Positions 22,304 through 32,869 are shown, counted from the stretch's first letter. The stretch: DNA of 64,000 bases from Miltoncostaea sp963703045 (GCA_963703045.1 OY969782.1:620001-684000); one strand, 5' to 3'. Numbers and translations: made by a program. Notes: generated from the letters alone by a model not told the origin.

Positions 22304-23786
22304 CTGACCAGAGAGCCTCGCGGCGGTAGCGGCCCCCCGCAGGCCGACCGCGGCGATCCGGGCGAGCGGGGCCTGGCTCGCACCGTCGGCCGCGCCGGGC
22401 TCATTCTCGTTGTGCGTCGGATCGCGATCATGGTCGTTCTGGCGGCTACCTCGGTAATGGTCGCGCGGCTGCTCGGCTCGGAGGAGTTCGGCGCCTACGC
22501 AGCAGCCATCGGCACCGTTCAGCTCCTCCTAGCGCTCGCTGATCTTGGCTTCAGCCAGCTCCTCGGCCGTGAACTCGCGCGCGACCCCGAGGGCCGCGGC
22601 GCGCTCATGCGCGCCAGCGTACGGGTGCAGACGCTCTGGTCGCTGCTGCCCTTCTCGGTCGTCGTCGCACTCGCCCTCGCGGCCGGGCTCGACGACCCCC
22701 GCGGCCAGGTGATGCTGATCGCCAGCCCGATGGTGTTGATCTCTGGGCTCGGCAGCGTGCGCCAGGTCTACATGGTCATGTACCGCGTCCGTTTCGTCGC
22801 CGCGGTGGATCTCACGACCAACGTAATCGGATCCGCCGTCGTCGTGACCGCGGCGGCGCTGACGCACGAGCCGTCGATCACCGCGGTCGCATTCGTGCTC
22901 ACCAGCGTCGTGAACACGTTGATCATCGCGGCTCGCGGTTTCGGCCACCTCGACGACGCGAGACCCGGGCCGCGGCAGCGTCGTTCGGTGTTCCGCGGTG
23001 CGGCGCCGCTCGGCATCGCGTCGATCATGGCCAGCGCGTACTTCACCATCGATCTCGTCGTGCTCGGATGGCTCGTCGAGGGAGCGGTGCTCGGCGAGTA
23101 CGCCGTCGCCGTCAAGTTCCTATCACTGCTCGTCGCCGTCCCGATGCTGCTCGCCGGCCTCGCGCTGCCCGGACTCTCAACGACCGTCGGCGACCCCCAG
23201 GCGATGTCGCGCCTCGCGGGACGGGTGTCGCATTGGCTCGTGCTCGCCGGACTACCGCTGTGCGCCGGCGCGTTCGTGTTCGCCGATCCGCTGGTGCGCA
23301 CCGCATTCGGAGATGAGTACGCGGGCGCCGTGCCGATCGTGAGGGTGCTCGTCCTGGCCGGAGCTCTCGGCCTCGTCGCGAACATCCTCGGAACGCTCCT
23401 CGTGGCACTCTCGCTCGTGCGGCCTCAGATACTCGCGAACTCGTTCGCCCTGACGTTCAACGTCGTCGGGAACGTGGCACTGGTTCCTGTCTACGGGGTG
23501 ATCGCCGCGGCGTGGGTCACCGTGGCGACAGAGTTCATCGTCGTGGCGTGGGCAGCTCACGCGCTACGCCACCGCTTGCCGCTCGCGCCGGTCGTCGCGA
23601 CGATGGGGCGACCCATCGTCGCTACGACCGCTCTCGCGGCCGTCGGTTTGGCACTCGTCGAACGTCCCGCTCGCCGGCATCCCCGTCGCGGGCCTCACCT
23701 TCGTCGGCGCGGTCCTGCTGCTCAGGGACTGGCCGGAGGAGTTCCGGCGCGCCCGCGCATCCGGCGACAAGCCCCTCGCCCGGTGA
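22304..23786 (+). CDS. Polysaccharide flippase (Wzx/MOP type), frameshifted near 23,660
   Basis: A membrane protein of roughly 490 residues with about 12-14 spans, typical of Wzx-type exporters that flip lipid-linked oligosaccharide. Examples are MVARLLGSEEFGAYAAAIGT, LGIASIMASAYFTIDLVVLG and VKFLSLLVAVPMLLAGLALP. The start is probably the CTG at 22304, 6 bases after a good AGGAG at 22293-22297; no ATG or GTG lies before the GTG at 22412. Near 23,660 the frame must change: the current frame becomes Arg/His-rich, while another resumes membrane sequence (NVPLAGIPVAGLTFVGAVLL, then RDWPEEFRRA) and ends at TGA 23784-23786. The read-through frame would end at 23836. Confidence 0.78.
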
Positions 23787-24201
23787 GGCGCCGCGCCCTG
23801 CTTCAGGCGATGTCCGCCCCGTCCAGCACCAAGTAGAAGGGTCCGCGCGTCGCGCTATGCGCTGCGCGGCGGAGAGGCACGAGCACCGCGGCGCAGACGC
23901 CGGAGCACGAGAACCTCGCGCATCGCGATGCCGTGCATGGGGGGCCAGTGCCTAACGGAGATGGCCCCGCGTGAAGCCGTGTGGGCGATCCGCTCATGCT
24001 TGAGCAGCCCGACCAGCTCGAGGCGAACCGGAAGACGGGATCGAACGTCTCCCGCCTTGCGCTGAGCCGAAAACGGCCCACGGCGGGGCAGCACGCTGAT
24101 CTAGCATCGCTTCTCCCGCACCAGGGCTCGAGTGAGCGCGGGACTCAGGAACAACTGAAAGGCAGGCATCTCGACTTGCGGGCAGAGCGTCCCGATAGGT
24201 C
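23787..24201. other. Intergenic stretch, possible minus-strand gene remnant
   Basis: 415 bases between the flippase and a GT4 gene. One minus-strand frame (24094-23855) contains LELVGLLKHERIAHTASRGA and then RHWPPMHGIAMREVLVLRR, which resembles the C-terminal end of a class I methyltransferase. No N-terminal part or start was found. I see no other feature. Confidence 0.25.
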
Positions 24202-25338
24202 TCACGGCCTCGATGATCCGCCCTCGTCACCGAACAGCGCCCGGCGCCATCGCGGCCAGCGAGTCTGCCAGGTCTGCTCCGCCGCCCATCGGCGCCGGGC
24301 CGACGCGAGATCGGGCTCGGCTCCCGCGCGAGCGACGGCGACCGCGAACTCCGTCGCCCCGTCAGCAAGGACCAGGCCGGGGGGGCCGCTGTCACCGAGC
24401 CCCTCCTGGAATCGGCTCGCCACGATGGGCCGGCCGCGAGCCGCGTAGTCGAAGAGCTTCATCACGTTGCCGTCCGCCTGCCCCGGTACGAACGGAACGA
24501 TCAGCACCTCGGCGCGGTCGAGGACCGAGGCGAGCCTGTCGCGGGGCACGACACCTCGCCACACCACGCGCCCCCCCGCCGCTTCCAGAAGATCGGTGAG
24601 ATGCTGTGACGGGCGTTCGCCGCGGCCGGCGAACCGGCACTGGCCCCACAGATCGAGTCGCCAGTCGGGCAGCTCTCTCAGTACGCCCGCCAGCAACGGC
24701 AGGTCGACCCGCTCGGAGATGGTGCCGACGTACGCCATGGTGCGCGATTCGGGCGCACCGCTCGGTGGCGCGTCGAGGAGGGCGGGATCGACCCCGTTCG
24801 GGACGAGAACGGTCGAGCGTCCCGCGAACAGCCGGCCGAGTCGCTCGTTGACCACCAGGATCTCGTCGGCTTCTCTGACCACCCGCCGCGTCAGATCGTC
24901 GATCCGACCTGCGGAGCCGGGGATGAGTGCCGCCCAGTCGTCGGCGCAGTCGTGCACGTGTCGGCGCGCGGGAGTGGCCGCCGCCGCGGGCCATTGCCAG
25001 GGCACCGTCGTCAGGATCGTCGCGTCCGCCTCGGACGCGCGGCGGAGCACCCGCCCGACGACCGCCGCCTCTGCGGCGAGCGACAGACGACCGCGATGAC
25101 CGGGCGCGACGACCGAGGGGCTCACCACCTCGATCCCCGGCGCGACGGTGCGACGTCGTGGACGGAGGAGACCCCTGGTCCAGCGAAGTGGACGGTGGGT
25201 CGCCGACCGCACGTCAACGGGTCGTTCGACGAACACGACGTCGGCGCCGTCGGCCGCGGCGAGCCGAGCGAGGGCGTGTTCCCGCCGGATCGGCGGATCC
25301 CACTCGCTCTTCGAGTTGATCACGAGCAGCTCGCTCAC
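24202..25338 (-). CDS. GT4/TuaH-like glycosyltransferase
   Basis: A 378-residue glycosyltransferase resembling the teichuronic-acid enzyme TuaH. The N-terminus reads LLVINSKSEWDPPIRREHAL, the centre contains VHDCADDWAALIPG and ADEILVVNERLGRLF, and the donor domain has TMAYVGTISERVDLPLLAGV and GNVMKLFDYAARGRPIVASR. GTG 25338 is the start: it overlaps the preceding gene's stop codon as GTGA. Last gene of the seven-gene minus-strand operon that begins with the initiating transferase at 32566. Confidence 0.82.
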   Translation of the reverse strand: MSELLVINSKSEWDPPIRREHALARLAAADGADVVFVERPVDVRSATHRPLRWTRGLLRPRRRTVAPGIEVVSPSVVAPGHRGRLSLAAEAAVVGRVLRRASEADATILTTVPWQWPAAAATPARRHVHDCADDWAALIPGSAGRIDDLTRRVVREADEILVVNERLGRLFAGRSTVLVPNGVDPALLDAPPSGAPESRTMAYVGTISERVDLPLLAGVLRELPDWRLDLWGQCRFAGRGERPSQHLTDLLEAAGGRVVWRGVVPRDRLASVLDRAEVLIVPFVPGQADGNVMKLFDYAARGRPIVASRFQEGLGDSGPPGLVLADGATEFAVAVARAGAEPDLASARRRWAAEQTWQTRWPRWRRALFGDEGGSSRP

Positions 25339-26492
25339 GAGGCGCGCCCCATCGGCGTGCGACTCGCCGCGCAGGCATCCTGGAGGATGCCGCCCAGATG
25401 GCGGGCGGAGCGCTCCCAGGAGCGCTCCCTCCCGACCTCCGACGCGCCCGCGGACGCCCGCTCCCAGACCGCGGGTTCGGCCAGCTCGCGTAGGCGCGCC
25501 GCGGCGGATTCGGCGTCGCGTGGAACGGCCCAGCCGCCGCCGCGGTGGCCGCCGAGCGTCTCCGGCAGACCACCCTCGTCCGAGACTACGACCGGCGAAC
25601 CGCACGCCTGGGCCTCGAGCGACGCGAGTCCGAGGGGCTCCATCCGCGACAGGTACAGGGTGGCGAAGGCCGTCCGGTACGCCTCGCGCAGGTCGTCGTC
25701 GGAGATGGCGACCCGGATCTCGAGGTCCACGCCCAGCCGCGCGGCGATCCCCCGCAACCTCTCGGCCTCCTGGGGCGAGGGACGCGGCGCGACGACCATC
25801 ACGGGCCGGCCGCAACCGGACGAGGCGCACGCCTCGATGACCAGATCGTGCCCCTTGCCCGGGATGAGCGTTCCGACCGACAGCACGTGGCGGCGCGCGA
25901 CCCGCGGGACCCCGGGCGAGAAGAAATCGGAGACGCCCATCGCGACGGTGGTCACCGGGCGGCCGTATGCGGCGGCGATCTGTCGCGCCCCGTACTCGGA
26001 GTTGCCGACCAGCACGTCCGCCGACGCCACGGCGCCCCGGTCGAGCCTCCGCTCCATGGAGTACAGACCGCTGTAGAGCCCGCGCGTCCACGGGTTGCGT
26101 GTCGCCGCGGCCTCGGGTTCGTAGTAGACGCGTCGGGGCTCGTCGCAGAAGTACACCGTCGGCGCGGCAACCCAGAGCAGCGCGAGGGGCGCCTGTAGGA
26201 AGCGACAGGAGTTCGCGAGCACGACATCGGGGCGCCAGTCGTCAACTCGGGATGACAATTCCCGCCATGCCGTGCGGAGCCTGAACAGGTCGGCGTATCG
26301 GAGAGGAGGACGCGCTGCGCGGGGAGCGCGGGACGCCCATTGCCGGTATGGCGTCTCACGTGGCTCGCCGGTGACGTGTGCCGCGCCGGCGAGGCAGAAC
26401 TCGACCACCTCTGCGTCGAGACGTGTGATCTGTTCCCGCATTCGGCGAAACCCGCCGCCGGCGAGGACGTTGTGGATGAGGGCGACCCTCAT
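25335..26492 (-). CDS. GT4 glycosyltransferase
   Basis: A 385-residue GT-B enzyme. The start MRVALIHNVLAGGGFRRM gives the N-terminal glycine-rich loop. VLANSCRFLQAPLALLW and YFCDEPRRVYYEPE lie in the acceptor domain. RHVLSVGTLIPGKGHDLVIE and SRMEPLGLASLEAQACGSPV (the E-x7-E donor motif) define the C-terminal half. ATG 26492 overlaps the upstream stop by 4 bases (ATGA) and its own stop overlaps the next start (GTGA), so translation is coupled on both sides. Acts on an unknown intermediate of the locus polysaccharide. Confidence 0.85.
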   Translation of the reverse strand: MRVALIHNVLAGGGFRRMREQITRLDAEVVEFCLAGAAHVTGEPRETPYRQWASRAPRAARPPLRYADLFRLRTAWRELSSRVDDWRPDVVLANSCRFLQAPLALLWVAAPTVYFCDEPRRVYYEPEAAATRNPWTRGLYSGLYSMERRLDRGAVASADVLVGNSEYGARQIAAAYGRPVTTVAMGVSDFFSPGVPRVARRHVLSVGTLIPGKGHDLVIEACASSGCGRPVMVVAPRPSPQEAERLRGIAARLGVDLEIRVAISDDDLREAYRTAFATLYLSRMEPLGLASLEAQACGSPVVVSDEGGLPETLGGHRGGGWAVPRDAESAAARLRELAEPAVWERASAGASEVGRERSWERSARHLGGILQDACAASRTPMGRAS

Positions 26493-27388
26493 CGCCCGCC
26501 GAGCATCGAACGGCGCCTGCCGTTCAGCTCCTTGATCGCCTCCGAGACCCGGCCGCTGAGCACGAACGCGGCGCCGGCGAGAGATCCCGCATGGCGGCGG
26601 TAGAAACGCAGGCGTGCCCGGCGCATCAGCGCCTGCTTCGATCTCGCGGTGCTGCTCGCGCCACCGACATGGCACAGCTCGATCGACGGCACGTACACGA
26701 TGCGGCGTCCTCGGGCTCTCAACCTCTTGCAGAGATCGAGATCCTCGTCGTACATCGGGAACCCGTCATCGAAGATCTCCCCGTCAGGGAAGTCGTCCGA
26801 CCGCAGCAGCCAGCAGGTTGCCCAGAGGAACTCCGTATCGCGCGGTGGGCCATCGGCGGGCTCGTGCTGTTGGTGCACCCGTCCGATGACGCTCTCCGCG
26901 TCCCACAGGCCGAAGGGCATGCGCGCCGCCTTCGTGCCCTTCAGGGCAAGCGCGATCTCGAACCCGATGGTCGGGAACTGCTGACTCGAGAGCTGGAGAC
27001 GGCCGTCCGGCCACACGAGTCGCGGCCCGACGATCGCGATCGCGGGATCGGCGCGCAGGACCTCGAGGAGGGGACTGACGACATCGCCGGTCCACACGGT
27101 GTCGGAGTTGAGCGGCATGAGGTAGTCGGCGGCGCTCGTCGCGGCGAGCCTGTTGGTCCCTCCGCCGAAGCCGAGATTGACGTCGGAGCGGACCAGCCGG
27201 ACATCCGGGAACGCATCGGCCACCATGTCGGCGCTGCCGTCGGTGGATGCGTTGTCGAGCACGGAGACGGTGAGGGCAAGGTCGCGCGGATCCGGCATGT
27301 GCTGCCGCACCGATGTCAGGCAGTCCCGCAACAGCTCGCGCGTGTTGTAGGACACGATCAGAAGGTCGACGCTCGGCGTGCTCGTCAT
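26489..27388 (-). CDS. GT2 glycosyltransferase (rhamnosyltransferase-like)
   Basis: A 299-residue GT-A enzyme. It opens VDLLIVSYNTRELLRDCLTS, followed by VSVLDNASTDGSADMV and the metal-binding region LMPLNSDTVW. TEFLWATCWLLRSDDF and PMYDEDLDLCKRLRARGRRI complete the domain; the ED pair is the likely catalytic region. The pattern matches bacterial rhamnosyltransferases, but donor identity cannot be read from sequence. Both ends overlap neighbours by 4 bases (ATGA). The C-terminal helix ends in a basic tail that may contact the membrane. Confidence 0.85.
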   Translation of the reverse strand: MTSTPSVDLLIVSYNTRELLRDCLTSVRQHMPDPRDLALTVSVLDNASTDGSADMVADAFPDVRLVRSDVNLGFGGGTNRLAATSAADYLMPLNSDTVWTGDVVSPLLEVLRADPAIAIVGPRLVWPDGRLQLSSQQFPTIGFEIALALKGTKAARMPFGLWDAESVIGRVHQQHEPADGPPRDTEFLWATCWLLRSDDFPDGEIFDDGFPMYDEDLDLCKRLRARGRRIVYVPSIELCHVGGASSTARSKQALMRRARLRFYRRHAGSLAGAAFVLSGRVSEAIKELNGRRRSMLGGR

Positions 27389-28453
27389 CGGGACCGCACC
27401 GCATCTCGATAGACGGCCAGGGTGCCGTCGACCATCCGATCGAGGCCGAAGAGCTCCTCGACGCGCTCGCGGCCGCGTCTGCCCGCCTCGCGTCGATGAT
27501 CGGCGTCACCCGAGAGGCGGTCGAGGACGGCGGCGAGCTCCGCGGGATCGCCGGGCGCGACGAGGTGCCCGGACACGCCGTCGGCGACGATGTCTCGCAG
27601 GCCGTCCACCGAACTCGCGACAACCGGTAGCCCGGCGCCCATGGCGTCGAGCGCGACGTAAGGAGCGAGCCTCCCATCGCGACGGGACGCAGACGACGTG
27701 CGCAGCGCCATGAGCGCATCGACATCGTCGCGCCAGCCGAGCAGGCGGATGTGGGACGTCGTGAGTTCTCTCGATCAGCCTCTCAAGTCGTTCGCGCGCG
27801 GGACCGGTGCCCGCGATGTCACGCGTCCAGTCGGCTTCGCGGGCTCTGGCGCGCGCCTCGACAATCGTCTCAAATCCCTTCTGCAGTATGAGGCTGCCAA
27901 GCGCAAGCACCCTCACCGGGGTCGTCGCGGTGGACACGGGTCGCGACGCCGACGGCGACACGCCGTTGGCAACGGTCACGACGGAGCCGACGCAGCCCAT
28001 AGCGGTCGAGCATGAATCGGCGGCTATCATCGCTGACGGTGATGAGCGATGGAGCAGCCGCACCTGTTGGCGCTTGAACGCGGTTTTTGCCGTGAATGAT
28101 CCGCGGCGTCTCGGCCCGGGGAGCAGTCTCGGATCGGACGCGTTGGTCGGGGCAGGTGCTCGGTCGCGACGCGTATCCCGGACCTCGGCAGCCGCGACGC
28201 AATCAGGCGGAACGCCGTAGTCGTAGGTGTCGTGCAGATGCTGGTGCCATACATCGCACGGGTTACGGACCGCACGAGAAAGCGGAAGGCATGCGAGCCC
28301 CAGATGCGAGGCCGCCCTGCGGATATCGTTTGCGGCCGGGTCCAGAGCTATACAGACGTCTACGCCGCGCCCCACCAACCCGAGCGCCAGGTCGCAGACG
28401 TGGCGCCAGACGCCGCCCGGCTGACGCGCCGTCAGTGCAAGGGTCACCCTCAA
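27385..28453 (-). pseudogene. GT4 glycosyltransferase, multiply frameshifted
   Basis: Frame-corrected reading gives a complete GT4 enzyme of about 355 residues. It starts at TTG 28453 (overlapping the previous stop as TTGA) with MRVTLALTARQPGGVWRHVC, then VWHQHLHDTYDYGV, a short region in other frames near 28,160, FTAKTAFKRQQVRLLH, ITVSDDSRRFMLDRYGLRR (near 28,020), ALGSLILQKGFETIVEARAR, VVCVPSRWEA, and a C-terminal piece in one clean frame with PYVALDAMGAGLPVVASSVD. Four or more single-base shifts are needed. The 4-base overlaps at both ends survive, so the gene was recently functional or the shifts are sequencing errors. Confidence 0.7.
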
Positions 28454-29948
28454 CGTGCCGCGCCGGCCTCCGTGGTGACGTTCATTCGAGACGTGTCCCG
28501 GCGGGCAAGGGCGATGCCCCGCAGGGCCGGGCCCTGCGACGCGGCGATGCCGACCAGCACCGCCATGAACGCGGCGACCGCGGTGTACCGCACCGTGTAG
28601 TCGGTGATCCACACGACCAGGACGCAGACGACGCCTCCCGCGACGCCCGCGAATGATGCGCCGGCGAGCCGGAGGCCCGCGCCGACCCCACGGAGCGTTC
28701 CGAGCACGACGAGCAGCAGCGCCGTCGCGCCGAGTGCTCCGCCTTCCGCCAGCAGCTGGAGGTACGTCGAGTGGGCGTGGGCGCCGGGCCCGCTCGGCGC
28801 CCCCTGGCGCGCGAGGGCCGGGCCGATCTCACCGATGCCGACACCGGCGACCGGGCTCCCCTCCGCCGCACCCGTCGCGCCCTGCCACAGCTCGAGCCGC
28901 TCGCGGTCGCCGTCCGAGGTCTTCGTCGTCGCCGCCGTCGGGTTGGCGATCGACTCGAACCGGGTCGCGAGCTCCGGCCCTGCCGTCACCGCGGCGATCA
29001 GCGATCACGGCGGCCAGCATGAGGCTCACGGTGCCCGCCGCCCGGCCGCGGGTGCCGCGCGGCAGCAGCGCCAGCATCACGATCACGCCGACGATCGCCC
29101 CGATCCAGCTCATGCGGGAGAACGTGATCGTCAACCCCATCGTGATGACGGCCGCGCCCGGTGAGGGCCACGAAACGGTGATCGTTCCGCTTCGCCGTGA
29201 CCCCGAGGGCGATGGCGACCGGCAGCGCGAGGGCGAGCACGTTGCCGAGGGAGATCGGGTCGAAGAGCGCTGCCGAGGGCCGGTTGAGATCCTCGAAGCC
29301 GAAGAAGTAGTTGCGGCCGAACACGGCGCTGGCGCTCTCGCGGTACGGGTTGAACTGGTTGCCGGTCTGGAACTCCCAGAGGGCGATGACGGCCTGGGTC
29401 GCCGCGGAGGCGACGAGCGCACCGAGCACGAAGCGGAGCCCGCCGGGTCCCTGGCGCGCGACCCGGGCCACGGTGTACGCCAACGCCGACGCGACCAGGA
29501 TCAGCGTCAGGTACGGGCCCCAGTCGCCTGAGGCGAGCGGGACGATCAAGAGGGCCCCCGCCAGGACGGCCGCGGCACCCACCGGGGAGATGCTCGAGCC
29601 GACGCGGCCCGTCGCAACCGCCAGTCCGACCGAGGCGATGAGCAGCGGGGTGATCACCGAGACCTCCTGGCCCGCGAAGGTCGCCACGAGGCTCGAGAAC
29701 GGCGCCGCGACGATCGACGCGCCGACGAAGACCCTCAGGGGATCGTCGGCCACGCAGGCGGCGAGCACGACGAGCGGGCCGACGACCGTCGCCGCGTACT
29801 TGATGCGGTCGGGATCCGCGAAGAGGAAAGGCGCCGTGAGGCCCGCCGCGCCGAGGATGGCGAGGAGGCCGGCCGCGAACGCGATCGTCAGCCGTAGACG
29901 CTCGATGGCCCGCACGCTCGATGTCCCGGCGACGATCGCCGAGCTCAT
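28450..29948 (-). pseudogene. O-antigen polymerase/ligase-like membrane protein, two frameshifts
   Basis: About 500 residues after correction. It starts at ATG 29948 (MSSAIVAGTSSVRAIERLRL) and has about 11 membrane spans. It carries VIALWEFQTGNQFNPYRESA and FFGFEDLNRPSAALFDPISL, typical of the loop region in Wzy_C proteins. The frame changes near 29,160 into AAVITMGLTITFSRMSWIGA and again near 29,000 into RFESIANPTAATTKTSDGDR and AHAHSTYLQLLAEGGALGAT, the conserved His-containing region. Start and stop both overlap neighbours by 4 bases. Its place after the chain-length regulator fits a Wzy-type polymerase. Confidence 0.7.
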
Positions 29949-30724
29949 GACGCCCGGCGCCCCCGGCGGGTACCGACCACGACGGCGAGCTGGGCGGTCA
30001 CGAGCGCGGCGATGATGACGGCGACGACGGTGTAGAGCAGCGGCTTCGGCTGCACCTGGCCCCCGGCCCCCGCGCCCGACCACACCGAGACGCTCGGCTG
30101 GACCACCGCGGCCACCTGGGCGACGTTGCTCGCCACGTTGTCGCGCTGCGACTCCAACAGGCTGAGGTTGGACTGACGCGAGGCGAGGATCGTCGCCGCC
30201 GATGCGCCGGCCGTGCCACCCTCGGCGACCTGCTGGGTGAGGAGATCGACCTCCTCGCGCGCGGCGGCGATGCGACGGTCGAGCGGCGCGAGCTGCGCCT
30301 CGACGCGTTCCGTATAGGCCTGCGCCTGTGCGCGGTTGGCGCGCTGCAGCTCGACGACCAGATTGACGGCCACCGCGTCGGCCCGCACGCCCGCCTCCTG
30401 GGCGTCCGGAGCGCGCACGCTCACCGCGATGAGATTCTGCTCCCCGACCGTGCCGCCCGACGTGACGCTGTCGAGGGTGCCGGGCGCCAGACTCAGGTCC
30501 TCCTCGCTGGCGCGCAATACCGGCCCGGACGTCACCAGCTGGGCGTACTGGCTGGCGAGGTCGTTGGAGGCCAGCACGGCCTCCTGCGACGTCGAGCCCG
30601 CCTGGGCGGCCACACGCACCGTCGCGGTCAACTCGTAGGTGGCCGGCAGCACCGTGCAGAGCGCCAGGGTCGCGGCGCCCGCGAGGGATGCGACCAGCAG
30701 GATGACGCCCTTGGCCCGCCACAC
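29945..30724 (-). CDS. Polysaccharide chain-length determinant (Wzz-like)
   Basis: A membrane protein with the co-polymerase layout: a first span at the N-terminus (GVILLVASLAGAATLALCTV), a long periplasm-side or external region rich in coiled-coil helix (residues ~100-200, QRANRAQAQAYTERVEAQLA), and a second span near the C-terminus (LLYTVVAVIIAALVTAQLAV) ending in a basic tail. No kinase domain follows, unlike Gram-positive CpsC/CpsD pairs. GTG 30724 starts only just before the first span. A more natural N-terminus, MTRAIETDDRERLEPPRTEH, lies in another frame from ATG 30867, so a frameshift near 30,790 probably hides about 45 residues. Confidence 0.7.
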   Translation of the reverse strand: MWRAKGVILLVASLAGAATLALCTVLPATYELTATVRVAAQAGSTSQEAVLASNDLASQYAQLVTSGPVLRASEEDLSLAPGTLDSVTSGGTVGEQNLIAVSVRAPDAQEAGVRADAVAVNLVVELQRANRAQAQAYTERVEAQLAPLDRRIAAAREEVDLLTQQVAEGGTAGASAATILASRQSNLSLLESQRDNVASNVAQVAAVVQPSVSVWSGAGAGGQVQPKPLLYTVVAVIIAALVTAQLAVVVGTRRGRRAS

Positions 30725-31030
30725 CAGCGCGGTGCGATCGGGCGGAATCGGGTCGCCGGGGGGGGCCGGGACGTCCGGTCGCGACTCGGGCGACTCGGGC
30801 GGCCGGGATGCTCGGTGCGCGGCGGCTCGAGCCGCTCGCGGTCGTCCGTCTCGATCGCACGCGTCATCAGATCGTCCCCGACGGGTTCATGGCGCCGCCC
30901 TGTGCCGAACATGGTCCTCCCCATCTGCAGCAGCGCGACCGCGCCCAGAAGGCTTCGTCCCGTCGCGATGATTCCCTGGGATGTTCTCCGTCCGGCCGTC
31001 TCTGGATCCCCTGACTCGCCGAGCGCCGGT

Positions 31031-32566
31031 TCACAGGGCTCCGTGGCGCCGCACGACCGCTCGCACGGTGCGCGCCAGGATCCTCATGTCCGCCGCAAGC
31101 GACCAGTGTCGCACATAGGTGTAGTCGAGCTGCATGCGCTCGCTCCAGAGCACGTCGCTGCGTCCGAGCACCTGCCACAGGCCGGTGATCCCGGGCCGCG
31201 CGTCCTGCCGCCTGCGCTGCCACGGTTCGAGGCCGCGGTTCTCGTACGGGGAGAGCGGCCGCGGACCGACGAGGCTCATCTCGCCCCGGAGCACGTTCCA
31301 CAACTGCGGCAGCTCGTCGAGGCTGGTGCGCCGGAGCCACCCCCCCAGCGGGGTGACGCGATCGAGGGAGTTCCTCTTCAGGTTGTCGAGCAGATACGCG
31401 GCGACGGGGTCATCGCGGAGCGGCTCGAGCGCACCGGCCTCGTCGTGACCGTCTGGACGATTCCGCATCGTCCGGAACTTGACGATTCGGAAGTGGGCCC
31501 CCCCGCGGCCCACCCGCGGCTGGCGGAACAGCACGGGCCGGCCGTCCGACACGGCGATGGCGACCGCGATGGCGAGCATCACCGGTGCCGCGGGCACCAG
31601 CAGCACGCCCGCGACCACCAGGTCGAACGCCCTCTTGGTCGCCCGCTCAGCGCGCCGCGCCCCGATCGGCTTGATGCGCACGAGGGGCAATCCCCCGATG
31701 GCGCTCACCGAGGGCGCGTTGCCCACGAGGTCGAACAGCCGCGGGACGACGTCGATCTGCACGCCGAGCCCGTCGCAGCGGCGGACGTGATCGAGCACCT
31801 CGGCGTCGGGTGCGTGGCCGAAGGCCACGATGACGCGGTCGATGGCGAGCTCCGCGCTCGCCTGCCACAGGCCGGCGAGGCCCCCGATGACCGGGGGGTC
31901 GCCGGGGCCGAGGTCGAGGGGCTCGTCGTCGATGAACCCGACGACCGTGAGGTTGTGCTCCGGGTGGCGGCGGGTGAGCTCGAGCACAGCCCGCGCGGTG
32001 GGTCCGGTGCCGACGATCAAGGTCCGTTCGGGGCGCGTGCGGCGCTTGCGATCGGCCACGATGCGGCCGGCCAGCCAGAGGACCGCGAGCAGGAGCGTCG
32101 ACGCCGCGATGCGGCCCGGGTCGAAGGTGACTCCGAGCGCGCCGGCGACCATCCACGCGAGACCGGAGCACGCGAGAGCCAGGAGCAGCATGCGGCCGAG
32201 CAGCACCACGCTGCCCCCGAAGACGTGGGCCCTCGGCTCGTAGCCGACGAGACGTGCGGCGCTCAGCGGGATGAGGGCCGCCGCGGCGGACGCCGCCAAC
32301 AGAACGCGCCAGCCCCCACCACCCGCCGTGTCGCCTCCCGAGGCGATGCCGAACACCACGATGGTGGCAAGCACATCCCACATCATCAGCAGTCCGCCGA
32401 TACCGCCCCCGCGCGGGCCCTGGGACACCCCGCCGGCCACGGGACGGCGACGGTCGCCCGAGGCTACGACGGCCCGGCGCCGACTGAGGGTGCGCGCGGA
32501 CGCGACGCCGTCGTCGATCGGCTGCCTGCGCGGCGCGCCGAATTTGTGGTGCTCGTCGAATGTCAC
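31031..32566 (-). CDS. Undecaprenyl-phosphate sugar phosphotransferase (WbaP/WcaJ type)
   Basis: A 511-residue initiating enzyme that transfers a sugar-1-phosphate to undecaprenyl phosphate, the first step of the repeat unit. N-terminal spans (residues ~60-170) are followed by a Rossmann-like regulatory domain (TLIVGTGPTARAVLELTRRH) and the C-terminal bacterial sugar-transferase domain from about residue 315. That domain has KRAFDLVVAGVLLVPAAPVM, KFRTMR and SLDELPQLWNVLRGEMSLVG followed by PRP, the catalytic Asp-Glu/Arg region. First gene of the minus-strand operon; GTG 32566 start. Its promoter lies in the divergent gap shared with the ABC exporter. Confidence 0.9.
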   Translation of the reverse strand: MTFDEHHKFGAPRRQPIDDGVASARTLSRRRAVVASGDRRRPVAGGVSQGPRGGGIGGLLMMWDVLATIVVFGIASGGDTAGGGGWRVLLAASAAAALIPLSAARLVGYEPRAHVFGGSVVLLGRMLLLALACSGLAWMVAGALGVTFDPGRIAASTLLLAVLWLAGRIVADRKRRTRPERTLIVGTGPTARAVLELTRRHPEHNLTVVGFIDDEPLDLGPGDPPVIGGLAGLWQASAELAIDRVIVAFGHAPDAEVLDHVRRCDGLGVQIDVVPRLFDLVGNAPSVSAIGGLPLVRIKPIGARRAERATKRAFDLVVAGVLLVPAAPVMLAIAVAIAVSDGRPVLFRQPRVGRGGAHFRIVKFRTMRNRPDGHDEAGALEPLRDDPVAAYLLDNLKRNSLDRVTPLGGWLRRTSLDELPQLWNVLRGEMSLVGPRPLSPYENRGLEPWQRRRQDARPGITGLWQVLGRSDVLWSERMQLDYTYVRHWSLAADMRILARTVRAVVRRHGAL

Positions 32567-32869
32567 GTCTGCCCGTACCTCTCAACGAGAGTGAGCCGAC
32601 GGGTCGGGAGCCCGAAGGGTCTGATGTCTACGTGCGATGGGGTGGAAATGCTTGCGCAGTCTGCGCAATTCGGGCGCCCGCGCCCACCCCCTAGACGGGC
32701 AGGGCATACCCCCCCATGGTGCAGGTCGCCTGTTCTGGCCACCCGAACGCTTACATTGTGCGCACAATCCGGATTTCCTTCGGCGGATCTGGCGGATGAG
32801 AGGGACAGCGACTCCACGCCAGGACGGGGCGTCACGGATGCGCCGGGGTCTGCGGGATTATGGACTCGG
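32567..32869. promoter_or_regulatory. Divergent promoter region between the two polysaccharide operons
   Basis: A 303-base gap between the initiating-transferase start and the wzm start. It contains a perfect inverted repeat TTGCGCA-3 bases-TGCGCAA at 32652-32668 and a perfect 14-base palindrome ATTGTGCGCACAAT at 32755-32768. Both share a TGCGCA core and resemble dimer-binding operators. No gene is visible. The two sites could control both operons together. Confidence 0.5.
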
